A stretch of 18,050 nucleotides of DNA, taken from NCBI GenBank assembly GCA_011525445.1, contig WTGE01000234.1, positions 1 to 18,050 on the forward strand. Direction: 5' to 3'. The stretch comes from Synechococcus sp. CO36386bin_37 (lineage in GTDB: Bacteria; Cyanobacteriota; Cyanobacteriia; PCC-6307; Cyanobiaceae). The position numbers and the translations under genes are program-made. Of the stretch, positions 7,345 through 14,889 are shown one piece after another (the stretch's first letter is position 1; the number at the start of each line of letters is the position of its first letter). Below the pieces are notes generated by a model. It made no database searches, was not told where the DNA came from, and was given only the letters and a program-made list of their open reading frames with translations.

Positions 7345-8067
7345 TCAGGATACAGACTCCTCCCACCGATGGATCTCGTCCTGAAAGGGAGATGTCTCCA
7401 GAAAGCGAGACAAACCAAGTTCAGATCGCCACTCTTCAAGTGGGCGTTCCCATCCTTCTTCCCAGCGGCACCCTTCCAAGAAAACTCCCGCAAGACCAAC
7501 TTGAATGCCAAAGCTAATGCCCGCCCAGATCCGACGATGTTCATCGGACTCGATGAAACTGTGCGTCATGTAGGTGGCCAACGGCACAATGATGCCTGGC
7601 ATCTGTTGTGACACAGCGTAATAAGCAGTTGCTGCCGCTTCTCCAGCCACCGAGGTGTCAACACCGAGAACTAAATGATGAATATCATGCGTCCGTCTGA
7701 TTCTACGAAGCATGTATTCTTCTTTATCACTAGTTTTCACAATCTTATCCACATTCTTGTTCACTGTTGGGAGTATATCAACACCTAAATGGTGCATCCG
7801 ATTCTGAAAACAGAATCCAAGACTTCCCATCGGCATTGCACTCATATCATCAAACGAGGGCCATGGCACTTCATACCTCTCCTCAACAAGAGACTGAAAA
7901 CGAGGATGAGATAAAAATGTCTCGACGGATTCCTTATTCAGATCCCATTTAAAAGCAGTTCCAAAGTATTTGCTGTGTTTAGTAATGTGCTCCGGGTCCT
8001 TAGCCGACTGCAGAATGCTCACAGCTAACTTAAGAGCGTCCTCTCTCAATTCTGCACGTGGTTTCAT
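7345..8067 (-). CDS. Coq4-like protein
   Basis: A 240-aa soluble protein of the Coq4 family. In mitochondria and some bacteria Coq4 is needed for coenzyme Q synthesis, where it acts on the C1 carbon of the head group. The diagnostic metal motif HDxxH-x11-E is intact: His127, Asp128, His131 and Glu143 in the segment THDIHHLVLGVDTSVAGE. A Gly/Met-rich stretch precedes it (MPMGSLGFCFQNRMHHLG, 78-95), and hydrophobic, substrate-channel-like segments follow (about 155-200). The ATG at 8067 starts a full-length protein. Cyanobacteria make plastoquinone and lack ubiquinone, so the substrate here is unknown; another prenylated or isoprenoid compound is possible. It stands alone, flanked by long non-coding stretches, which suggests an accessory gene. 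Confidence 0.8.
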   Translation of the reverse strand: MKPRAELREDALKLAVSILQSAKDPEHITKHSKYFGTAFKWDLNKESVETFLSHPRFQSLVEERYEVPWPSFDDMSAMPMGSLGFCFQNRMHHLGVDILPTVNKNVDKIVKTSDKEEYMLRRIRRTHDIHHLVLGVDTSVAGEAAATAYYAVSQQMPGIIVPLATYMTHSFIESDEHRRIWAGISFGIQVGLAGVFLEGCRWEEGWERPLEEWRSELGLSRFLETSPFQDEIHRWEESVS

Positions 8068-8444
8068 GGCATGAAGGCTTAAGGCCCTTTTAAACTAAAC
8101 CAGCGGAGCAGCCAATTCATGGCAATGGATGGATGAGCAGGTGAGGTTCGGTTAACGTCTTATGTCTTACGATCATTGGGGACAAGACCATTCCAAGAAG
8201 GGCCCCAATCCATTTTCAACTTGGCAATGATTCATCCTGGTGTTGATCGTTCTGGCAACAGTTTCGATTTGAAGCATGAAACGGTGTCTGCAATGAGTGA
8301 ACTATTGATCGTTACAACATTGTTCGCAGCGGTTGGATCGAACAACGCAAGCTTCTGGGGCGATAGAAGTATTAGACTTTCAAAGATCACTACACAATAA
8401 AGCCACGAAGCCTTACAAAAGATTTTAAATGTTCAAGAAATCTA
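8068..8444. other. Intergenic region between the Coq4-like gene and the membrane-protein gene
   Basis: These 377 bases separate two divergent genes, so promoters for both are expected. A short direct repeat is visible around 8158-8170 (GTCTTA, TGTCTTAC). A partly self-complementary stretch AAGGCTTAAGGCCCTT lies about 8075-8090, close to the Coq4-like start. The right half contains an open frame ending at 8400 (listed separately with low confidence). I see no convincing promoter or RNA gene. Confidence 0.45.
8227..8400 (+). CDS. Possible small protein, doubtful
   Basis: An open frame ending with TAA at 8400 could give 57 aa from the ATG at 8227, or 35 aa from the ATG at 8293. The shorter form (MSELLIVTTLFAAVGSNNAS...) has one hydrophobic segment and a basic end, like many tiny picocyanobacterial membrane proteins. 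Neither start has a clear Shine-Dalgarno, and I recognise no family. It lies 44 bases before the membrane-protein gene on the same strand and could be its leader cistron. It may equally be chance. Confidence 0.22.
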   Translation: MIHPGVDRSGNSFDLKHETVSAMSELLIVTTLFAAVGSNNASFWGDRSIRLSKITTQ

Positions 8445-9944
8445 ATGATTAATAGCACGCAACAAAAGAACAACAAGAAAACTGCTTATGTGATCGCGCT
8501 ATTTTTTCTTGCCTCTTACTTAGCTGCGTCGTTAATCTTTTATCCGTCCATCTTGCTCAATGGTCGCATCTGGGCAGAAGAAGCACGTGAATTTTTGATT
8601 CCACTTGCTTCAGCAGAAAGCTGGATGAACACAATTTTGTACCTTCACAAAGGTCACCTCGATCTAATTCCTAACATTGCTACATCGCTTGCATTAAAAC
8701 TTCCTATCGAGTACGCACCCTACATTTACGTTTGGGTAGCAGTCGTACCCGTTGCAATCTTCTCAATCTGCTTCGGCCAAGCTATAGCACCTGCAACTAA
8801 AGCCCTTTCAAGCTGTAGGAGATGGCCTGCCTTACTGTTGTGGGTTAGCGCGATTGGCTTTCTTGCAAGTTGTGGAGTGAGTGGGATTGAAAGTCATTTA
8901 AACACGATCAACTCTTGGTCGTACATTGTTGCCTCAGTGGCTTTATTGATACCTGTCAATCAATCTAAAAGCGCGTCTCCAGTTGCATTAACCTTTGTGA
9001 GTATCAGTCCAATACTGGCTTTTCCTTGCGTTCTTTTCGCACCCTGGCTGCTCATCCAATCCTTGATCATCAAGTCTCTGAAAATAAAGATTCAAAATCT
9101 ACTCTTTTTCCTCTTTTGCTTGATACAAATTGCTCTACCGAAACTCTTACCTTCCAGTTGGGCCTTTGCCGATGACCGGTGCTTACAGATAAGAGACATT
9201 ATCTCAATACTACCAACACTAATCATCAAAAACCTATCCCCTCTTGCAGGCAATGTCAATGCATTTGAGCCTCTCTCCGGCAGCTTTTTATCATCTTATT
9301 ATTCTCTTTTTGCGATCACCATATCTTGCATAATTATTGTTATAATGCTCATCACTTTCACCCCTATTACAACAACAAAATTCAACCCAATACAAACATT
9401 GAAACCTAGTTCAAACCAATCAACAATAGGAGGCGCCGCAAGCTTGATCCCTCCAATTTTCATTTGGCAACTCCTCGCCATAGCATCGGCGGGTGCAGGC
9501 GCCTATGCCCAGCTCATGATGGGAGGCGGCTATCGATACGCCAATTCTCTTTATCTAGTTATCTTAACGATACTTTCGAAAGTATTTACTTCCTTTGCCA
9601 TTAGCGAAAATATTGATGCAAGCAACAAAAAGAGAACAGTCCAGCGCAAGTACTGGAAACCCATTGCCATCCAGCCTCTCCAATTAAAATTGATCCTTAT
9701 TGTCTGGCTCTCCTTAATGACGATTATTTCCATTGATCAACAAACCAAAAGATCCAAACTTGATGATCGATGGTGCTTTATCAGCAGGCCAACCTGGAAC
9801 TATACGGATCACCGAGAATTCAAGATAGCCACACAAAATCCATCGTTCATTGTGACCTGCCCAAGGGGTTGGACCAATGCAATGCAAAACAGAACCGCAA
9901 GAACCAGACAAGAAAAATCTGAGTACTGCAATCGGTCCTACTGA
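8445..9944 (+). CDS. Polytopic membrane protein, GT-C glycosyltransferase-like
   Basis: A 499-aa integral membrane protein with roughly 9-11 hydrophobic segments and a C-terminal soluble part (about 432-499) with Cys at 444, 472 and near the end. The first long extracytoplasmic loop begins NGRIWAEEAREFLIPLAS (39-56), followed by HKGHLDLIPNIA (69-80), and a later GGGYRYANS lies at 360-368. An acidic pair (Glu45/Glu46) just after the first helix and this loop pattern are what GT-C glycosyltransferases and related cell-surface glycan enzymes show. I therefore infer transfer of a sugar from a lipid-linked donor outside the membrane, but no catalytic assignment is certain. The gene looks clearly more AT-rich than hisF-trmH, with many ATA/AAA codons, suggesting recent acquisition. 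A hairpin with a T tract follows 50 bases later. Confidence 0.72.
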   Translation: MINSTQQKNNKKTAYVIALFFLASYLAASLIFYPSILLNGRIWAEEAREFLIPLASAESWMNTILYLHKGHLDLIPNIATSLALKLPIEYAPYIYVWVAVVPVAIFSICFGQAIAPATKALSSCRRWPALLLWVSAIGFLASCGVSGIESHLNTINSWSYIVASVALLIPVNQSKSASPVALTFVSISPILAFPCVLFAPWLLIQSLIIKSLKIKIQNLLFFLFCLIQIALPKLLPSSWAFADDRCLQIRDIISILPTLIIKNLSPLAGNVNAFEPLSGSFLSSYYSLFAITISCIIIVIMLITFTPITTTKFNPIQTLKPSSNQSTIGGAASLIPPIFIWQLLAIASAGAGAYAQLMMGGGYRYANSLYLVILTILSKVFTSFAISENIDASNKKRTVQRKYWKPIAIQPLQLKLILIVWLSLMTIISIDQQTKRSKLDDRWCFISRPTWNYTDHREFKIATQNPSFIVTCPRGWTNAMQNRTARTRQEKSEYCNRSY

Positions 9945-9992
9945 AACCAAACCCTCAGTCACTTCTTCATTACACTTCTCTTCGCTGAAACA

Positions 9993-10020
9993 ATGGTGTT
10001 ATTTCGATAAGCATTTTTTT
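9993..10020 (+). terminator. Probable intrinsic terminator of the membrane-protein gene
   Basis: An imperfect stem (ATG, internal loop, TTAT paired with ATAA, CAT) closes a TTCG tetraloop and runs directly into seven T residues at 10014-10020. The T tract and loop fit a rho-independent terminator for the plus-strand gene ending at 9944. The stem is short and interrupted. Confidence 0.4.
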
Positions 10021-10078
10021 CGTTGAATCTGGCACCAAGGCTCTGAAATCAAAACCATTATGGCTAAATCCATCTTTT

Positions 10079-10094
10079 AGAAAGAAGGCTTTCT
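10079..10094. repeat. Perfect inverted repeat AGAAAG-N4-CTTTCT
   Basis: The arms at 10079-10084 and 10089-10094 are perfectly complementary around AAGG, inside a non-coding stretch between convergent genes. It could be a terminator stem for minus-strand transcription or a chance hairpin. Confidence 0.3.
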
Positions 10095-10379
10095 CTAACT
10101 TGGTTGGTCAAAACAACCTTTACAACCTTACGACACAGGGATAACCATCATTCTCAGTACACAACACTTGTCATCGTCCTCATTCGATTCAAGACATACG
10201 TTCCGGATCATTGATTGCATAGAGTTGAAGTCTAAACAAACAAACTCAATGCGAACATTTAAAAATGTATGAAATTCAAGGCTTTGGATTCAACAGTTTT
10301 CTCCACATAGTCTTGGTCAATTAAGATCATCTTCAACCAAGCCGAGCACCTCACAGTTAACGCGGTGAAATTTAACGTT

Positions 10380-10640
10380 TCAAAAAGGCATCAACATATC
10401 TTTTCCGGCCTTTGATCGCTCAGCCACTGGGTGATTTCGACGGGCTGCTGGCAACCGGAGTGCAATCACCAAGATCACAATTTCCAGAAACAAGCTTCGG
10501 CCAATAAACAGGACAACCAATCCCAGCGTGATAGCCAAGAACTGCTCCAATAGGCCGATCACATCATCGGGGTTACTGCGACCTGCGAACCAGAGGTAGC
10601 TCATCAGGCCAAGCAACACAAGAGTGGCCCACAGCGTCAT
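10380..10640 (-). CDS. Small membrane protein downstream of the ABC permease
   Basis: An 86-aa protein with two or three hydrophobic helices (about residues 2-18, 32-48 and 48-61) and a basic C-terminal tail (PAARRNHPVAERSKAGK). I do not recognise the family. Its ATG at 10640 lies 20 bases after the permease stop on the same strand, so the two are probably co-transcribed. That makes it a candidate accessory subunit or simply a genomic companion of the transporter. No enzymatic motif is visible. Confidence 0.65.
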   Translation of the reverse strand: MTLWATLVLLGLMSYLWFAGRSNPDDVIGLLEQFLAITLGLVVLFIGRSLFLEIVILVIALRLPAARRNHPVAERSKAGKDMLMPF

Positions 10641-10660
10641 GATCGTGACGTCATCTCGTT

Positions 10661-11587
10661 TCAGTTTGCCGCGTCCCGCCCCGTGCTGCTCACCCAGGAC
10701 TCGAGCCCCTCACCAAGGAACGACAAACCCAGCACCAGCACAAACATCGCCAGACCTGGGTACAGCGCGGTCCACCAGATCCCGGTCGGCACAGCAGCCA
10801 GCGCCAAATTAAGGTCGCTGCCCCATTCCGGCACTGTTTCCGGTAGTCCCAGTCCAAGAAAACCCAGGCCTCCCAGCACCAAAACGGCATCTGCCGCATT
10901 GAGTGTGAGTAAAACAGGCACGGAGGTGATCACATTGCGGAATAGATAGCGACGCAGAATCCAAATCGGTCCTGCACCGAGCGTTTGTGCTGCCTCCACA
11001 AACAGCTCCGATTTCACTTGGGCGGTTTGATTGCGTACCACCCGGAAGTACTGCGGGATATACACCACGCACAAAGCAGCTGCTGCATTAGGAATGCCAC
11101 GCCCCAGTAAAAATGCCAACACCACAGACAACAACAGCACAGGCAAGGTGTAGAGCGTGTCCATCAGCAGAACGAGCACCCGGTCAACACCACCGCCTAG
11201 GTAACCACTGATCATGCCCAAAGGCACACCCACTATTAAAGCGAGTACCACGGCAAGCAATACCACTTGCAAGGCAACGCCACTTCCCTGCAGCGTACGA
11301 ACGCAAACGTCTCGACCCAGCCGGTCCGTCCCACACCAATGCTGAAACGATGGTGGCGCATAGATCGTGTTCTCTAAACCAGCGTTGGGATCAGGCAAAA
11401 ATCCCGCGTTGATCAAGAGAGGAGTGATCAACGCGACGAGCGTATAAATAGTTACTACGATCAGTCCCCAGCGGGCCATACGCCGTGAAAGGGTAGGTCT
11501 GTCTTGACCAAGTGGCGAAGCCGAAAAACTCAAAGCACTGTCTGAAGTGGTTATCTCAACTAAGTATGGATCAGGCCTCAAACACAA
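10661..11587 (-). CDS. ABC transporter permease, DppC/OppC family
   Basis: An inner-membrane permease subunit of the dipeptide/oligopeptide/nickel type, which forms a pore with a DppB-type partner and is driven by DppD/F-type ATPases. The 308-aa protein has an OppC N-terminal region with WCGTDRLGRDV at 84-94 and about six membrane segments. The ATPase-contacting EAA loop EAAQTLGAGPIWILRRYLF runs from 198. The frame opens at a TTG (11587). An ATG at 11479 (Met37, MARWGLIVV) would remove a long polar N-terminus and is a serious alternative start. Nothing in the window supplies a DppB, binding protein or ATPase, so the rest of the transporter must lie elsewhere and the substrate cannot be named. 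It is divergent from the histidine kinase gene. Confidence 0.88.
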   Translation of the reverse strand: MCLRPDPYLVEITTSDSALSFSASPLGQDRPTLSRRMARWGLIVVTIYTLVALITPLLINAGFLPDPNAGLENTIYAPPSFQHWCGTDRLGRDVCVRTLQGSGVALQVVLLAVVLALIVGVPLGMISGYLGGGVDRVLVLLMDTLYTLPVLLLSVVLAFLLGRGIPNAAAALCVVYIPQYFRVVRNQTAQVKSELFVEAAQTLGAGPIWILRRYLFRNVITSVPVLLTLNAADAVLVLGGLGFLGLGLPETVPEWGSDLNLALAAVPTGIWWTALYPGLAMFVLVLGLSFLGEGLESWVSSTGRDAAN

Positions 11588-11625
11588 AGTTTGCGTGTAA
11601 CGTTTATCTCTAGCTAGTTGATGTG

Positions 11626-13083
11626 ATGAATCCCAGCTGGCGTTCGCAATTAATTGGGAGTTTAAAAGGCCAGCTTCAGGTTGCCACCTATATTGCCGTG
11701 CTTCTTGGATTCACAGGCGCCACAACCACAGGGCTGTGGTTGAGCAACCAAACGCAAATTCGTCTTGGAGAAGCCGAGTTAACTGCCAATGGCGAGCATA
11801 TGCTCCAAGCATTGGTTGACCATAACCATCTGGGACAAGGCCGTCGATCTGGGTATTGGGACCGCAACGAAGAAGAACACATCCGACAGAAGCTACGCAA
11901 TCACTCCAGCGTGCGATCCACTCTTTGGATCGAGCTGTCCGATGGACGACTGATCTTGCCAGTGGATAGCCATATCCCCATTCCTACAAAGTTACTGATG
12001 GCTGCGATGGCGAATCATGACGAGGAAGGTCAAGTCCGCATGATCAATTTTGATGGTGTGAATTACCTCACCTCTCTACATCAGAGTTTTCCCACCGGGG
12101 AACGTCTTTGGAGTAGTGCAAGAGCGACAGATACAGGTCGCATTCAGAACGAATTTCTGAGCTGGATGATGTTGATCGGGGTGACATCCATGTTGCTCTC
12201 GCTGATCACGGTCACCCTGTTGGTGAAACGCATCGTGAGGCCTCTGCTGGAACTCAGTGAGCGCAGCGCCTCACTGACCGCCGATACCTTGAATCAGGGC
12301 TACTTACCCACAGCTGAAGCAGCACCCAAGGAAGTACGCCAACTTGCAAACACCTACGACGAATTGATGAAACGGCTGGCATCGTCCTGGAATGATCAGC
12401 GCCGTTTTGTCAGTGCCGTCAGCCATGAGTTACGCACACCCATCACCATCATTCAGGGGTATCTTCACCGCACCCTGAAGCGCAGCCAAGGTCTGACGGA
12501 TCAGGAACGACGCGGACTCAAAACGGCGGAGGAGGAAACGATCCGAATGCGCATGCTTTTGGATGATCTTCTCAACCTCGCACGCATCGATTCTGGACAG
12601 CTTCAACTGAACCAAGAATTGGTGGATATTTGGCCACTGCTGCTCAAGATCGCTGATCTCAGCCGCATCAATCAAATAGAACACAGAATTGAAGTCATCA
12701 ACAACATACCTGAAGACGAAGCAGGAATAGCACTTGCTGACCCTGACCGCCTGAAACAAGTTCTGCTGGACTTGATTGACAATGCAGCGAAATATTCACC
12801 CAAAAACACATTGATTGAGATTCAACTGCAGTCCGATCTTGACGGAATCTTTATTAATGTGAAGGACGAAGGAATCGGAATACCGGAGGATGAGCTTTCT
12901 TACATTTTCGAACGCTTCTATCGGGCTAAAAACAGTTCATACAGCAGCGGGACAGGTCTTGGGCTTTCTGTTGTCTCTTTATTAACATCTGCCATGGGTG
13001 GCGAGATCACTGTGCAAAGTAAAGAAGGAAAAGGAAGCTGCTTTTCTATTATTCTACCCAAACCGCCTGAAGATTCACCATGA
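11626..13083 (+). CDS. Membrane-bound sensor histidine kinase
   Basis: A 485-aa two-component sensor. Membrane helices at about 20-41 and 179-201 flank an extracytoplasmic sensor domain of about 135 residues with no family I recognise. A HAMP linker (about 200-252) follows. The dimerisation domain has the phosphoacceptor His267 in FVSAVSHELRTPITIIQGY. The ATPase domain has the N box LIDNAAKYSP (Asn386), the G1 box VKDEGIGIPE, the F box FERFYRA and the G2 box GTGLGLSVV. I chose the ATG at 11626 over the GTG at 11623, which adds one residue. No response regulator gene adjoins it. Its stop overlaps the start of the next gene by 4 bases (ATGA), so that small membrane protein is translated together with it. 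Confidence 0.93.
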   Translation: MNPSWRSQLIGSLKGQLQVATYIAVLLGFTGATTTGLWLSNQTQIRLGEAELTANGEHMLQALVDHNHLGQGRRSGYWDRNEEEHIRQKLRNHSSVRSTLWIELSDGRLILPVDSHIPIPTKLLMAAMANHDEEGQVRMINFDGVNYLTSLHQSFPTGERLWSSARATDTGRIQNEFLSWMMLIGVTSMLLSLITVTLLVKRIVRPLLELSERSASLTADTLNQGYLPTAEAAPKEVRQLANTYDELMKRLASSWNDQRRFVSAVSHELRTPITIIQGYLHRTLKRSQGLTDQERRGLKTAEEETIRMRMLLDDLLNLARIDSGQLQLNQELVDIWPLLLKIADLSRINQIEHRIEVINNIPEDEAGIALADPDRLKQVLLDLIDNAAKYSPKNTLIEIQLQSDLDGIFINVKDEGIGIPEDELSYIFERFYRAKNSSYSSGTGLGLSVVSLLTSAMGGEITVQSKEGKGSCFSIILPKPPEDSP

Positions 13084-13442
13084 TTTACTACTTGATTTTT
13101 TCCTCATTCATGATACCCATCAATTTATGGGCAGCCATCACGCCCCACCTGCACAGTGATTTGAGCATGAAAATTCTTCATGCGGTATCCACCCTGATTT
13201 TGCTGCCTCTGATCACCTGTGTTTGGATCAACCGAAAAAAAATCAATCAATTCCTTTCTCTTCTATTAGGCATTTTTCTGTGTGTGATGATCAGCCTAAA
13301 CTCATGGATTGCCGTCATGGGAATGGGCGTGAAGAACGGCTGGATTGACCACCTTTTCCTCGCTTTAGCGGCCTTTAGCGTTGTCGTTTATTTCTTACTG
13401 ACACCGGCATTCAGCGATAAAAACCCTCTGGCCAAGGCATGA
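13080..13442 (+). CDS. Small four-helix membrane protein coupled to the histidine kinase
   Basis: A 120-aa, very hydrophobic protein with four predicted membrane helices (about residues 2-20, 30-49, 56-77 and 88-107) and short loops. I recognise no family and see no Cys-rich or metal site. Its ATG at 13080 overlaps the kinase stop codon, so the two are translationally coupled and the product probably works with the kinase, perhaps as a signal-receiving or stability partner. An AT-rich non-coding stretch follows. Confidence 0.75.
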   Translation: MIYYLIFSSFMIPINLWAAITPHLHSDLSMKILHAVSTLILLPLITCVWINRKKINQFLSLLLGIFLCVMISLNSWIAVMGMGVKNGWIDHLFLALAAFSVVVYFLLTPAFSDKNPLAKA

Positions 13443-13501
13443 AGTCATGCACAACATGCTGAACATTAAGCCCTCTCCTGTGCAGAATTCCGCAAAACGC
13501 C

Positions 13502-13530
13502 ATTAAAAACATTTAATAATAATTTTTAAT
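13502..13530. terminator. AT-only inverted repeat after the kinase unit
   Basis: ATTAAAAA at 13502-13509 pairs with TTTTTAAT at 13523-13530 around a 13-base loop. The T run falls in the 3' arm, so it could end plus-strand transcription 60 bases after the small membrane-protein gene. The stem has no G-C pair and is weak. Confidence 0.25.
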
Positions 13531-13621
13531 CAATCGCATGCTGTCCACATTATTGACCACCTAATTATTTACTTTTAATCAAAACCTTCCAGCAAGATCT
13601 CTCATGATTTTTAGCTGAATG

Positions 13622-13647
13622 GTTTCTCTTGAGAGGTTCTCTTGAGA
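13622..13647. repeat. Tandem pair of TCTCTTGAGA palindromes
   Basis: Two 13-base units, GTTTCTCTTGAGA and GGTTCTCTTGAGA, are directly repeated. Each contains the imperfect palindrome TCTC-TT-GAGA. The arrangement can form alternative hairpins in RNA or serve as a double protein-binding site. No gene starts immediately beside it; the nearest gene ends are both 3' ends. Confidence 0.5.
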
Positions 13648-13778
13648 TGTTCGCTGGACCATTGAGCTGGATCCTCACCCGGAGCTGATGTTGAAGGATC
13701 GTTTCTGCATTCCTGTCCATTGCCGAATCCACACAACATCAAGCGCTTTCGATCCCGAATCTCTGGTCTCTGATCGCG

Positions 13779-14387
13779 TCAAAACACAGCGTTGGAACGC
13801 ACACGGCCTGGGCCTCCTGCCACCAGTTGTTCCAGCTGAAGGTGCAAGACCTGAGTCCTGGGATCCAACCGGGCGCGAAACCCTGAATCATCCTGGGGCA
13901 GACCATCCACCAACACACGATTCAGAGCCTTCCCCCCGGCCCTGACCGCACCATCAAGGCCATAGGCCGGTCCGCAACGCATCAACACCTGACCCCGCCA
14001 AATCGGAGACGGTGCAGGGCCAACGCTGTAGATGATGGAGTTGAGGGCGATGCTCTCGCTGCTGGGCTCCAAGCTGATGGCAAGGACCGGACGACGACCG
14101 GCCATGGCACAGGGCCAACCCATCGAGGGCTGCGGATCCACGCTCCAATCCGAACCCAGCGCCAATTCATCACGAATCAACTCCAAAGTGCGACGTTGCA
14201 ACGCCGATTCACGCAACCGCGTTGCCATCGTGCTGCCCAGTTGCAGATCAACGCCGATCCATTGAATCAACAGAAGAAACAGCACGCTGCCAAGACTGAG
14301 AGAGAGCATCAGCTCAATCAAGCTGAACCCATTTCTCGCTCGGGGGTAAGGCCATCGCATCAGCATCGGCAACGCTTCAGGTGTCAT
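13779..14387 (-). CDS. Minor type IV prepilin, PilW-like
   Basis: A prepilin-like protein (202 aa from the ATG at 14387) with a classical type III signal. A basic leader (RWPYPRARNG) ends in Gly, then comes the mature start FSLIELMLSLSLGSVLFLLL, with Glu at +5 and a membrane helix. The remaining roughly 165 residues are the periplasmic part. Size and the fourth place in a set of minor pilins suggest PilW/GspJ. It would be cut by prepilin peptidase and enter a pilus tip complex. The start is uncertain: ATGs at 14387, 14366 and 14360 all keep the leader, and the frame is open to 14405. The start at 14387 overlaps the upstream minor-pilin stop by 11 bases. It is the last gene of the operon. Confidence 0.78.
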   Translation of the reverse strand: MTPEALPMLMRWPYPRARNGFSLIELMLSLSLGSVLFLLLIQWIGVDLQLGSTMATRLRESALQRRTLELIRDELALGSDWSVDPQPSMGWPCAMAGRRPVLAISLEPSSESIALNSIIYSVGPAPSPIWRGQVLMRCGPAYGLDGAVRAGGKALNRVLVDGLPQDDSGFRARLDPRTQVLHLQLEQLVAGGPGRVRSNAVF

Positions 14388-14889
14388 CCGGCCGGCAACG
14401 GCCACTGAGCAAGGGAGCCCCCTGCGAAGGGAGTGGATGCCGATACAAGCCGATGCGACTCACCCCGAGGGGCAGGCTCACCACCAGGCAGCGAGCTGTT
14501 GACAGGCGCTGGTGACTCACCACGGCAATGCCTCCATCCAGCAGCAGGCCGTTGGCAGCAACACGCAGCACGGCCGGAAGATTGGTGTGCAACACAACCG
14601 GCCCCTGATCCACCACCTCCTGCAAGGAAACACCACTGCTGGTGCACGGCCTCAAAGCACCAGGCACAGGATCTGGATCAGGTGCATTCCAACCCTGCTG
14701 ATCGAGAGAAATTCCGCAAGGCCTCTGATCACGTCTGGCCATGCTGCGCGCTCGATTCAGGCCCAACTGCAAACGGCGCGCCGCCGAATCGAGCTGAAGC
14801 TGATCCCGGTCCGCACGTCCCGTGCCAATAGCGATCGACGACGTGATTCCCAGCACAACCACAACCATCATCTGCTCCATCAAGGTCAT
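14377..14889 (-). CDS. Minor pilin, GspH/FimT-like, without a leader peptide
   Basis: A 170-aa protein beginning MTLMEQMMVVVVLGITSSIA, that is, a pilin N-terminal helix with Glu at position 5. The family-typical RRLQLGLNRARSMARR segment follows (about 38-53), as in GspH/FimT pseudopilins, and then a Cys-containing periplasmic domain. What is odd is that the only usable start is the ATG at 14889. Upstream the frame has no ATG, GTG or TTG before an in-frame stop at 15016-15018, so no standard leader can be encoded. The ATG overlaps the TGA of the preceding gene (ATGA), so translation is probably by reinitiation. Either the protein is made with Met in place of the mature Phe+1, or a frameshift or a CTG codon (8 codons upstream) supplies a leader. 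Confidence 0.75.
   Translation of the reverse strand: MTLMEQMMVVVVLGITSSIAIGTGRADRDQLQLDSAARRLQLGLNRARSMARRDQRPCGISLDQQGWNAPDPDPVPGALRPCTSSGVSLQEVVDQGPVVLHTNLPAVLRVAANGLLLDGGIAVVSHQRLSTARCLVVSLPLGVSRIGLYRHPLPSQGAPLLSGRCRPDDT

Larger units (their letters stand above)
9945..10379. other. AT-rich intergenic region
   Basis: These 435 bases lie between the convergent membrane-protein gene and the small membrane protein at 10380-10640. I find no plausible gene. Visible structures are a hairpin with a T tract at 9993-10020, a perfect 6-bp inverted repeat AGAAAG/CTTTCT at 10079-10094 with a 4-base loop, and two copies of TTAACG about 10355-10376 just beyond the minus-strand gene. It may be a remnant of decayed genes; the sequence alone does not show which. 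Confidence 0.45.
13443..13778. other. AT-rich intergenic region between the kinase unit and the minor-pilin operon
   Basis: These 336 bases separate convergent transcription units. The first half is very AT-rich, with an 8-bp inverted repeat ATTAAAAA/TTTTTAAT at 13502-13530 and a repeated TTTTAATCAA. The second half holds a tandem pair of TCTCTTGAGA palindromes at 13624-13647. An open frame from 13688 runs antisense into the pilin genes and is not believable as a gene. No RNA gene is recognised. Confidence 0.45.

Noticed and set aside
13688..13945. Plus-strand 85-codon frame at the end of the pilin operon
   Set aside because: It runs antisense into the PilW-like gene, has low-complexity Pro/Glu/Arg composition and no start signal.
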